From CAZMRW01 sp964568805 (GTDB lineage Bacteria > Pseudomonadota > Gammaproteobacteria > Methylococcales > Methylomonadaceae), in assembly GCA_964568805.1 (NCBI GenBank), contig CAZMRW010000100.1, positions 1 through 15,146 of the forward strand: a DNA stretch of 15,146 nt. The letters are read 5' to 3'. The translations under genes and the position numbers were made by a program. Of the stretch, positions 6,453-12,751 are shown piece by piece. The notes below the pieces were generated by a model. That model was not told the DNA's origin. It made no database searches and was given only the letters and a program-made list of their open reading frames with translations. The number at the start of each line of letters is the position of its first letter. The first letter of the stretch is position 1.

Positions 6453-6803
6453 ATGGCTTTAATTACCTTTTCTAGTCCGGAATATAAGGATAAAACCGTC
6501 TATGCTGTCGCAGGCAGCCACACCGAGACACTGCTGAAACTGGCAAGAGAAAACAAAATCCCGATCAATTATGAATGCCAGGACGGAGAATGCGGCACCT
6601 GTCTGGTGAAAGTCAGCAGTATTGATAAAAAACACCAGCGCATGGGCGGTCCTTTAACTGAAAAAGAAAAAGAGGTATTGCGGATCTCGGGCAAAATCAG
6701 CAAGGAGGAAATGGAGAAAATGATTGTCGACGACCTGCCATCACCCTGGCGTTTGGCCTGCCAGATGATCATCAGGGATGAAGATATTCTGGTCGAATAT
6801 TGA
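6453..6803 (+). CDS. fesII: FeSII (Shethna protein II)-like [2Fe-2S] protein
   Basis: 116 residues with ligands C42-Q-D-G-E-C47-G-T-C50 and C103. It closely resembles the Azotobacter vinelandii FeSII protein as I remember it: M-A-x-I-x-F-S-S-P at the start, E-C-Q-D-G-x-C-G-x-C-L-V-K, the charged insert K-E-K-E-V-L, then R-L-A-C-Q and D-E-D-x-L-V-E near the end. FeSII, when oxidised, forms an inactive but oxygen-stable complex with both nitrogenase components (conformational protection). The A. vinelandii protein is about the same length. The gene has AAGGAG six bases before its ATG, and its stop is followed after one base by the nifQ start. Placement beside a flavodiiron gene suggests a joint oxygen-defence role. 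Confidence 0.85.
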   Translation: MALITFSSPEYKDKTVYAVAGSHTETLLKLARENKIPINYECQDGECGTCLVKVSSIDKKHQRMGGPLTEKEKEVLRISGKISKEEMEKMIVDDLPSPWRLACQMIIRDEDILVEY

Positions 6804-6804
6804 C

Positions 6805-7440
6805 ATGGTTGCCGCCCTCCAGCTTCAGGATGACCGGGAGCAGATCTATTCCCGGCTAAAGCCGGAAACTGTCATTACAACCGCAAGGGCTGTCCCCATG
6901 ACTGTAAATGGCGTTATCACGCCAAACAGTCATGTGACGCCTAACCATGAATGGCTGGCCTGCATGATGGCCAGCTGGTGTGCCGGACAGGGCGTTTTGC
7001 CAGACGGGTTGGGGTTGGAGCCTGAACAGTTTGATGGGCTGACAAAACATTTTTTTCCAGGGTGCAATATTCCCGAACACGCGCCATCGGGCAGCAAATT
7101 GGACTTTAGCCGAATGCTGGAAAAAGAGGATCTGGTTAATCTGTTAAAGCAATACTGCAGGCCTGATACGCTGGAGATGGAGTGGATGATCGGCATTATT
7201 GTTGCCGGCTGTCTGGGTAGCGACCACTTGTGGCAGGATTTGGGCCTCTGGTCGCGGGCGCAACTGAGCGCCATGCTGCATTACAACTTTCCGGAACTGG
7301 CCGCAAAAAATGACAAGGACATGAAATGGAAAAAATTCCTGTACAAACAGCTTTGCGAGGCGGAAGGTCTGTATCTGTGCCGCGCTCCCTCTTGCGAGGT
7401 CTGTATCGACTATCCCAAATGTTTTGGCCCCGAGGAATAG
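6805..7440 (+). CDS. nifQ: NifQ, molybdenum donor for FeMo-cofactor
   Basis: A 211-residue protein that ends with the NifQ signature C192-X4-C197-X2-C200-X5-C206 in C-R-A-P-S-C-E-V-C-I-D-Y-P-K-C. NifQ carries a Mo-Fe-S cluster and donates molybdenum to the NifEN/NifH assembly complex. The body also shows the family's W-M-I-G-I-I-V-A-G-C-L-G-S-D-H-L-W-Q-D-L stretch. I choose the ATG at 6805, one base after the FeSII stop. The frame stays open to an ATG at 6778 inside fesII, but that start has no ribosome binding site. Translation is probably coupled to fesII. It is the last gene of the plus-strand nif operon. Confidence 0.93.
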   Translation: MVAALQLQDDREQIYSRLKPETVITTARAVPMTVNGVITPNSHVTPNHEWLACMMASWCAGQGVLPDGLGLEPEQFDGLTKHFFPGCNIPEHAPSGSKLDFSRMLEKEDLVNLLKQYCRPDTLEMEWMIGIIVAGCLGSDHLWQDLGLWSRAQLSAMLHYNFPELAAKNDKDMKWKKFLYKQLCEAEGLYLCRAPSCEVCIDYPKCFGPEE

Positions 7441-7481
7441 TATTGATGCGAATTGCTGGAATTTAATCTGGAATTAATTTT

Positions 7482-7931
7482 CTATTCAGTCAATGGAAGA
7501 CGCAGAGGAATCATCGCCGATAAGACGAAGCCGTGCTTTTGGTAAAAATGCTGTGCCGTCTCATTGTCGCGATCGGTGAGCAGGGTAATGCGTTTGCACC
7601 CGTTCACACGGGCAAGATGGATGGCCTGTTTCAGAAGCCGAGAGCCCACGCCGGCGCTGCGGGCGCCGGGAGAAACCACCATATCCTCGAGCAGCGCAAC
7701 GCGGTCGCCTAATGCGGTCGATACGGTGAAAAGCAGGTTCACCATACCCAAAACCTTGCCGCCATGACGGGCGACAAGGATCAGACCGACGTCCGGGTTG
7801 CTGATGATGCGAGCCAGGCCGCGGCTTTGGGATTCGTGATCCGGTTTGAAATCCGCCTCCTGAGAAAACAGGATGTCGAGCAATTCGCAAAGTTCCGGTA
7901 TGTCAGAGGTGCTTGCAGGAGTAATTAGCAT
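7482..7931 (-). CDS. GNAT-family N-acetyltransferase
   Basis: 149 residues. The acetyl-CoA-binding motif A is V-V-S-P-G-A-R-S-A-G-V-G-S-R-L-L (85-100), with the R/Q-x-x-G-x-G core at R91-S-A-G94-V-G96. The end carries N-E-T-A-Q-H-F-Y-Q-K-H-G-F (123-135), the usual GNAT motif B with its Tyr. The acetyl acceptor cannot be told from sequence. It converges on nifQ with only 41 bases between the stops and is divergent from modB. No good ribosome binding site is seen in front of its ATG. A link to nitrogen fixation is possible only by position. Confidence 0.83.
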   Translation of the reverse strand: MLITPASTSDIPELCELLDILFSQEADFKPDHESQSRGLARIISNPDVGLILVARHGGKVLGMVNLLFTVSTALGDRVALLEDMVVSPGARSAGVGSRLLKQAIHLARVNGCKRITLLTDRDNETAQHFYQKHGFVLSAMIPLRLPLTE

Positions 7932-7963
7932 GGTTGTATCTGTAGTTTAAATCATATTAATAT

Positions 7964-7974
7964 CGCCATTGGCG
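7964..7974. promoter_or_regulatory. Palindrome in the GNAT/modB divergent intergenic region
   Basis: CGCCA-T-TGGCG is a perfect 11-bp palindrome in the 98-base gap between two divergent genes. It lies 55 bases before the modB ATG and 32 bases before the GNAT ATG, a natural place for a shared operator. It does not match the ModE consensus well (no TATA-rich half-sites), so the regulator is unknown. Confidence 0.35.
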
Positions 7975-8029
7975 TTAACGATTATTGTAAAATGTGGACG
8001 GCTTACTAACTAATGAACGAGGCGATATT

Positions 8030-8716
8030 ATGTTAACCTCTGCCGATCTCGACACCTTGTTGTTGACCTTCAAAGTGGCCAGTCTGGCCACCGTATTGAT
8101 GCTGCTGATTGGCACCCCGCTGGCGTGGTGGCTTGCCCGCACGCATTCCGTCTGGAAAGGCATCATCAATGCCGTCGTCGCGCTGCCGCTGGTGTTGCCG
8201 CCGACGGTATTGGGCTTTTATCTATTGGTGTTGATGGGTCCGGCGGGAATCATCGGACAATTCACCAGCTGGCTGGGTTTGGGGACATTGCCGTTTACAT
8301 TTTCCGGCCTGGTGGTCGCCTCGGTGCTGTATTCGTTGCCGTTTGTCGTGCAACCGCTGCAAACCGCGTTTTCCGCAATCGGGGAGCAGCCCTTGGAAGC
8401 CGCGGCAACCTTGCGCGCCAGTCCCATGGATAGCTTTTTCAGTGTGGTTGTGCCGCTGGCAAAACCCGGCTTCCTGACCGCCACCATTTTGGGTTTTGCT
8501 CATACTGTCGGTGAGTTCGGCGTGGTGCTCATGGTCGGCGGCAATATTCCGGATAAAACCCGCGTCGTATCGGTGCAAATATATAATCATGTCGAAGCCC
8601 TGGAATACAGCGAAGCACACCGCCTAGCCGGCTGTTTACTGTTGTTCTCGTTTGCGGTCCTGCTGGTGCTGTATACCGCGCTGAAATCTCATCCACTGGT
8701 CCATCAGCTTAAATGA
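8030..8716 (+). CDS. modB: ModB, molybdate ABC transporter permease
   Basis: 228 residues, an inner-membrane permease with about five hydrophobic helices. It carries the cytoplasmic EAA loop E-A-A-A-T-L-R-A-S-P (123-132), which contacts the ATPase ModC. The L-V-L-P-P-T-V-L-G-F-Y stretch (54-64) is characteristic of ModB. It forms the channel for molybdate, the metal source for NifQ and FeMo-co. The ATG at 8030 has GAGG (8018-8021 region) about seven bases upstream, so I prefer it to an in-frame GTG at 7994. The usual partners modA and modC are not in the window. Modb is followed by a hairpin and a converging gene, so it stands alone here. Confidence 0.93.
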   Translation: MLTSADLDTLLLTFKVASLATVLMLLIGTPLAWWLARTHSVWKGIINAVVALPLVLPPTVLGFYLLVLMGPAGIIGQFTSWLGLGTLPFTFSGLVVASVLYSLPFVVQPLQTAFSAIGEQPLEAAATLRASPMDSFFSVVVPLAKPGFLTATILGFAHTVGEFGVVLMVGGNIPDKTRVVSVQIYNHVEALEYSEAHRLAGCLLLFSFAVLLVLYTALKSHPLVHQLK

Positions 8717-8730
8717 CCGAATTAAGCGGA

Positions 8731-8781
8731 TGATAAGCATTTTCGTATCATTTGAGGCATGATTGATAGGAATGCTTATCA
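8731..8781. terminator. Probable bidirectional terminator between modB and glcF
   Basis: TGATAAGCATT (8731-8741) and AATGCTTATCA (8771-8781) are perfect 11-bp inverted arms. Inside the 29-base interior a second pair, ATCAT and ATGAT, can extend the structure around TTGAGGC. The right arm contains the stop codon of the converging glcF-like gene. There is no strong U-tract, so the call rests on the stem and on its position between convergent genes. Confidence 0.55.
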
Positions 8782-10035
8782 GGGTGCACGATGCGAATCC
8801 GGTAAATGCCGAGCCAACAAAACCAATGGATGCATCACCTTGGTCCCATCGGCGCCGAGAAAAACCGCGCATCCGAAGTTGCCGCTCACTACCGCGTCAG
8901 CTGACGAAGCGGCGATGGCCTTCTGTTTCAGTTCACGGAACTGCGCGGCATTGCCGGGATGCGTCAGCAGGTAGCTCCCCCCTGCGCCGCAGCAGAGGTG
9001 ATTGTCAGCCAGAGGAGCGACCGTTAAACCGGGAATTTTTTGCAGCAATGCGTAAACAGCCTCCTGGGTTTTGAGAACGTTGCGCTGGCTGCACGGCTCG
9101 TGTACTGCGACTTTCAACCCGGAAGCCGTCAGCGGCATATTTTCAGGCCAGTGTTTCAGCAAGAATACGTTGATGTCACCTGCGCGTTGCCGAAAGCGTT
9201 GCGCCGCTTCGCTGTCCTCGCTTTGATATTCGCTCAACATCGCCCCACATCCGCTGGCGGCATGGAGCACCGCTTCGACATCCAGCGAATTGAACACGCT
9301 GATGTTGTTATCGATCAAGCCGGCTGCTGACTGGCCGTTATGCTGATGAATCGCCCCGCAGCAACTCTGCTGCGGAGGAACCAGCACCTCGTAGCCAAAC
9401 GCATTAAGCAGCTTGATCGCGGCCAGCAAGGTCTCGCGGTCGAAATGGTCGGCGATGCAACCGGTGAACAGCGCGACCCGGCCGCGTGTCGCAGTACTGG
9501 CGGGATGGCAGGTCGCCAGGGCCGGCAAGGACGGTTTAGTCAGCAAGGCTTCGGCGTGCGCCAATCCCCACCTGTTCAGTAATCCGCTGCGCCGCAACGG
9601 AATTTGCAGGCCCGTTTTTAGATAAACGGACAGTAAGGGCAGCAAGCGTATGCGCCAGCGCTTGTGTTCGATCAGGCGCAAAGCGAGTTTCGCAAGCTTA
9701 CCCGGCGCAACTTTTAACTGGGCCTGGGCCTGATCGAACAGCTGACCGTAAGCCATCCGGCTTGGGCAAACCGTTTCGCAGGCCCGGCATTGCAGGCAGT
9801 TATCCAGATGCTGGCGCTCATCAACGCTGATCGGCTGCTTTTCAAGCAGAATCTTGCTGATGGTTCGGATGCGGCGGCGCGGCGTTTCAGCATCAGCCTG
9901 GAACAATCGGAAGGTTGGACAATTGCCGATGCATAAACCGCAGCGCAGGCAGTCGCCGGCATCGGGTATATACGGTCCCGATGCCGTCGGCTCGCCAGGT
10001 TCGTCGAAGCCGATGTCCATCATGAAGTCGAACAC
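8779..10035 (-). CDS. glcF: GlcF-like Fe-S/CCG-domain protein (glycolate oxidase iron-sulfur subunit family)
   Basis: 418 residues. Two [4Fe-4S] sites lie at the N-terminus: C29-X2-C32-X2-C35-X3-C39-P and C80-X2-C83-X2-C86-X3-C90-P. Two CCG domains follow, with S-C225-C226-G and L-C348-C349-G. This is the layout and length of GlcF, which passes electrons from the GlcD/GlcE flavoprotein to the quinone pool. No glcD or glcE is adjacent, so the partner is unknown and the enzyme could serve another hydroxyacid dehydrogenase. The GTG start at 10035 has GGAG (10043-10046) seven bases upstream. It overlaps or abuts the 147-residue gene before it, so the two are probably co-translated. Confidence 0.82.
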   Translation of the reverse strand: MFDFMMDIGFDEPGEPTASGPYIPDAGDCLRCGLCIGNCPTFRLFQADAETPRRRIRTISKILLEKQPISVDERQHLDNCLQCRACETVCPSRMAYGQLFDQAQAQLKVAPGKLAKLALRLIEHKRWRIRLLPLLSVYLKTGLQIPLRRSGLLNRWGLAHAEALLTKPSLPALATCHPASTATRGRVALFTGCIADHFDRETLLAAIKLLNAFGYEVLVPPQQSCCGAIHQHNGQSAAGLIDNNISVFNSLDVEAVLHAASGCGAMLSEYQSEDSEAAQRFRQRAGDINVFLLKHWPENMPLTASGLKVAVHEPCSQRNVLKTQEAVYALLQKIPGLTVAPLADNHLCCGAGGSYLLTHPGNAAQFRELKQKAIAASSADAVVSGNFGCAVFLGADGTKVMHPLVLLARHLPDSHRAP

Positions 10036-10036
10036 G

Positions 10037-10480
10037 TCAGGACTCCATCACCGTCACATAAGCCCGGCGCAGCAGTTCCATTTCTGCGGGAGGGCGGCCG
10101 CGCAGCTCCGGCAATGTTTTCAGTCGGCAATCCCGGCTTTGTATCAGTTTGTGCGGTGGATCGAGAACCATGAAGCGTGCCATGTGGACGGTGATAATAC
10201 CGCCCGGGCAGTCGATTTGTTCGCAGAATCCTGCCTCGGCGCGCAGAAGGTCGTTGTCCAGATGCAAAAGCCGGTTGATGGCGTTGACCAGCGTGGACGG
10301 GTGAATGGAAATTTTGCTAGTCTTGATTTGCTCCGGTTCCAGTAGGCTGGACAGCAGCGGCAACGACTCCGGAAAACAGACGCTGCCGTTGCCGTGCTGG
10401 GCGAACAAGGTGAGGGCGCTGATATCGCCTTTGTAATAGAGCAGCAGGCGGTGATGGTTAAAAGTATCGGGCTGTATCAT
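10037..10480 (-). CDS. Hypothetical protein, 147 aa, between the SIR2-like and GlcF-like genes
   Basis: I do not recognise the family. The protein has no signal peptide and no membrane helix. It looks like a soluble alpha/beta protein with four cysteines (C35, C86, C91, C118), of which C86-E-Q-I-D-C91-P-G-G is the most suggestive, and many histidines. Its C-terminal part (V-H-M-A-R-F-M-V-L-D-P-P-H onward) is basic and well ordered. The stop codon is one base from the glcF-like GTG start, and its own ATG lies 41 bases after the SIR2-like stop, so the three genes probably form one operon. The ribosome binding site is weak. It could be a small partner or assembly factor for the Fe-S protein (inference). 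Confidence 0.7.
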   Translation of the reverse strand: MIQPDTFNHHRLLLYYKGDISALTLFAQHGNGSVCFPESLPLLSSLLEPEQIKTSKISIHPSTLVNAINRLLHLDNDLLRAEAGFCEQIDCPGGIITVHMARFMVLDPPHKLIQSRDCRLKTLPELRGRPPAEMELLRRAYVTVMES

Positions 10481-10481
10481 C

Positions 10482-10522
10482 AGTTGTCAATCATTTTAGT
10501 GGACGCATGATGTATGACAACT
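10482..10522. repeat. 8-bp inverted repeat between the SIR2-like and 147-aa genes
   Basis: AGTTGTCA (10482-10489) and TGACAACT (10515-10522) are perfect inverted arms around 25 bases. They fill the gap between the SIR2-like stop and the next start codon. It could be an operator, a partial terminator or an mRNA-processing site. It has no U-tract. Confidence 0.4.
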
Positions 10523-11406
10523 CATAAGACAGGACGCAGCTCTTTCCAGTGTACGCCGCCCGGCAGCACCGGATTTACGGCATCCAACAGGTCTTCGACG
10601 CCCGCATCAAGGATTTCCAAACCTGTTTTTTGACAAAACCGCCGTTCCTTATCGGTCGGGTTTTTATTCAGAACCCAGCCTTTTCGCTCCGCAGCGCCAT
10701 AAACGATATCGCTCATCACCATACGCTCCGAATCCCTGTTGAGCGGCACCCCGATAAACAGGTATTGCTTGCCCTTGCGGTACTCTTTAAGAAAGTCAGG
10801 AATCGCAAAGCCCCCCATCAACTCGGTGATGTAATCGACATAATCGGCATCCGACGCGATATAGCTGGCTTCCGGTTTTGGCGTGCCCATGGGCTTGAAT
10901 AAAATGGGCACTCGTGGGTCAACCTGGTCCTGCGGAATTTCAAAATAATTGCTGCCGTCATAGTGATAAATTTTAAAACGGAAATGGCTGGCGCTGATTC
11001 GTGCGACGCCGACAATCAACGTATGTTCTTCATCGGCATAGCTGTCCTGCAATTGTGTGTCCCGATTAATATCGATGACATAAGCAGGCCTCCATTCCGC
11101 CAGCCAATCGTGGATTGCCGCTCGCGTCCATTCCGTTTCGCCATACAGCTTGGTCAGGAACTGACTCAGGAAATTTCTGCCTCTTTTTAACTCCAGATTC
11201 ATGGCCGCTCTGGGGAACTCATACATCAGCTTGGGCGCCATGGGTGTGCCGTTATTCATCGCCAGAATCAAACTATTGCTATCGGCCGGCATCGCGGCTC
11301 CCGTCAATTTATCGGTTGCATCGTAAAGCGCGCCCGGACCCAGATAAGGCACGACGCTATTTTCGTACAAACCATTTAATATTTCTGAAAACACAGCAGA
11401 AGACAT
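10522..11406 (-). CDS. SIR2-like family protein with altered active site
   Basis: 294 residues from ATG 11406. That start has GGAG (11413-11416) six bases upstream; an in-frame ATG at 11418 lacks a ribosome binding site. SIR2-like features in order: V-V-P-Y-L-G-P-G-A-L (18-27) in the place of the G-A-G NAD loop; Y-V-I-D-I-N114-R-D116 (the N-x-D motif); K171-P-M173-G followed by S-D-A-D-Y (the usual K-L-H-G ... E-E-D-Y); and Y-L-F-I-G-V-P-L-N-R-D (215-225). The catalytic His of the K-L-H-G motif is Met here, so deacetylase or NADase activity may be lost or changed. A sigma-54-like promoter and a NifA site lie upstream. The role is unknown. Confidence 0.75.
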   Translation of the reverse strand: MSSAVFSEILNGLYENSVVPYLGPGALYDATDKLTGAAMPADSNSLILAMNNGTPMAPKLMYEFPRAAMNLELKRGRNFLSQFLTKLYGETEWTRAAIHDWLAEWRPAYVIDINRDTQLQDSYADEEHTLIVGVARISASHFRFKIYHYDGSNYFEIPQDQVDPRVPILFKPMGTPKPEASYIASDADYVDYITELMGGFAIPDFLKEYRKGKQYLFIGVPLNRDSERMVMSDIVYGAAERKGWVLNKNPTDKERRFCQKTGLEILDAGVEDLLDAVNPVLPGGVHWKELRPVL

Positions 11407-11444
11407 TGCGAACTCCATGATTAATTTAGGTGCATCCCTAACCC

Positions 11445-11462
11445 AAGCAATATTTAATCCAG
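11445..11462 (-). promoter_or_regulatory. Candidate sigma-54 promoter for the SIR2-like operon
   Basis: The minus strand reads CTGGATTAAATATTGCTT. GG and GC are separated by exactly ten bases and the -12 half (TTGCT) is perfect. The -24 half keeps TGG but lacks CAC. Transcription would begin near 11435, giving a short leader before the ATG at 11406. The NifA-type site about 130 bases upstream supports the call. The -24 half is weak, so I am not certain. Confidence 0.45.
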
Positions 11463-11502
11463 TTTTTTCGGTTAATTCGCAATCTTTATACTTTTAATTA
11501 TT

Positions 11503-11628
11503 TCAATGGCTTAGGAAATACTGTTTGCTGAGCTGCAAGTATTTGTTGTGAAGTATTGTTCTGTTTCCAACAATTCCTTTGTCGCTAAAGCGCCTATCTA
11601 CAAACTCAAGTTCAACGCAAGGAGTCAT
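11503..11628 (-). CDS. Possible 41-aa small ORF or remnant
   Basis: ATG (11628-11626) to TGA (11505-11503) encodes a mostly polar peptide with F-V-D-R-R-F-S-D-K-G-I-V-G-N-R-T in the middle. No family is recognised and there is no ribosome binding site. It overlaps the candidate NifA site, so only one of the two readings may be meaningful. The rest of 11463-11718 shows no gene: AT-rich spacer next to the promoter and a plain stretch after the dehydrogenase. Confidence 0.15.
   Translation of the reverse strand: MTPCVELEFVDRRFSDKGIVGNRTILHNKYLQLSKQYFLSH
11557..11572 (-). promoter_or_regulatory. Candidate NifA upstream activating sequence for the SIR2-like operon
   Basis: TGT-TCTGTTTCCA-ACA matches TGT-N10-ACA exactly. 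Its centre is about 130 bases upstream of the predicted start from the sigma-54-like element, nearly the same distance as the first nifB site. A single such match in about 300 bases can arise by chance, so the support comes mainly from spacing and the paired promoter element. Confidence 0.45.
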
Positions 11629-11718
11629 GTAGATATTCAGGCTTGCAATTAACATTCACACAAGAAAAGAAGGTGCTCGCCCCGACTCCTGGTGAATTCT
11701 CAAAACGATGGAGACGAT

Positions 11719-12648
11719 CTAATCCAGGCCGGGGCCGTCAGGATAAACCAGGCGGTTGATATTTGCCTTGACCAGTTTTGCCGTCGTTGCCAACGCCTGT
11801 TGTTCCAATGGATTCAAATCGGGATATAAATACCGTGTCACACCGGTCCGGCCGACAACGACCGGAATACTGAAACAATTATTTTTAATCCCTCCCCACT
11901 CACTAAAAAATGTGCTTAACGGCATCGTACGATGGTCATCGTAAACAATTGCCTGAATCACTTCGCAGGCGGCAGTTGCAATCGCATAATTGGTATACCC
12001 TTTTAGATTGTACACTTCATAACCGGCATCATTGACAGCCTCGAATATCAGGCGATTGGGATGGTTGTCGGCAATCTGTTCGCTTCCCGCAGAGGCAAGA
12101 CTGAATACAGGAAACTGGTTAGGCCCATGTTCACCTAGAATATAAGCTCTTAAATCGGCAGGGTGGATCTGTTCCATACGGGATAGCTGATATCTAAACC
12201 GGGCGGAATCGACCAATGTACCGATACCCAATATTCGTGGTGCCGGAAATCCGCTCAGCTTATAGGTGAGATAAGTCATGACATCGACCGGATTCGAGAT
12301 GGTGATAAAAATTGACTGTGGGTTGTTGAGCGCTAATTCCGGAATCAGCTCCTTAAACAGATTGACATTAGCAGGACCTAGCTCGATCCGGGTTTTCATC
12401 TTGCCCGAAAATGGCGCTGATACGGTTAAAACCACGATATCACAGTCTTTGACATTTTCGATAAGGTTGCTTTCGATGTCGATCGGCCGCTCGCAGAATG
12501 ACAAGGTATGCTGTAAATCCAAAGCATCACCCTGCGCCTTCGTTACATGATGGTTGGCCAGAATCAGTTGTTTGCATAATCCCTTTAACACTAATGCATA
12601 AGCTAATGTTGATCCTACCTGGCCGGTACCGATTATCGCAATTTTCAT
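11719..12648 (-). CDS. Lactate/malate dehydrogenase-family 2-hydroxyacid dehydrogenase
   Basis: 309 residues, the normal length for NAD-dependent LDH/MDH. The dinucleotide loop is G-T-G-Q-V-G (7-12). Catalytic residues are R87 (M-K-T-R), N119 (S-N-P-V-D), D147 and R150 (L-V-D-S-A-R) and H174 (G-E-H-G). G-I-G-T-L-V-D-S-A-R-F-R looks more like LDH than MDH. The specificity position equivalent to residue 102 (Gln in LDH, Arg in MDH) aligns to Ser81 in A-P-F-S-G-K-M-K-T-R, so the substrate is uncertain. The acidic residue that selects NAD after the second strand also appears replaced (L-A-N). It lies 103 bases downstream of glycogen phosphorylase on the same strand, with no clear promoter of its own, so they may be co-transcribed. 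Confidence 0.8.
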   Translation of the reverse strand: MKIAIIGTGQVGSTLAYALVLKGLCKQLILANHHVTKAQGDALDLQHTLSFCERPIDIESNLIENVKDCDIVVLTVSAPFSGKMKTRIELGPANVNLFKELIPELALNNPQSIFITISNPVDVMTYLTYKLSGFPAPRILGIGTLVDSARFRYQLSRMEQIHPADLRAYILGEHGPNQFPVFSLASAGSEQIADNHPNRLIFEAVNDAGYEVYNLKGYTNYAIATAACEVIQAIVYDDHRTMPLSTFFSEWGGIKNNCFSIPVVVGRTGVTRYLYPDLNPLEQQALATTAKLVKANINRLVYPDGPGLD

Positions 12649-12751
12649 ATTTTATGTATCCCATTTTGCATTATCACGGTGTATTTCAAGAACCTGCGAT
12701 GCAGAGTTTCCGAAGAGAAAATTTTTAATTGATCCTCGCAGTAACATAAGA

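Noticed and set aside
7441..7481. Terminator between nifQ and the GNAT gene
   Set aside because: Only a 5-bp TTAAT/ATTAA stem is present, too weak to call, although convergent genes make a terminator likely.
7932..8029. ModE operator before modB
   Set aside because: The palindrome CGCCATTGGCG lacks the TATA-rich half-sites of ModE boxes.
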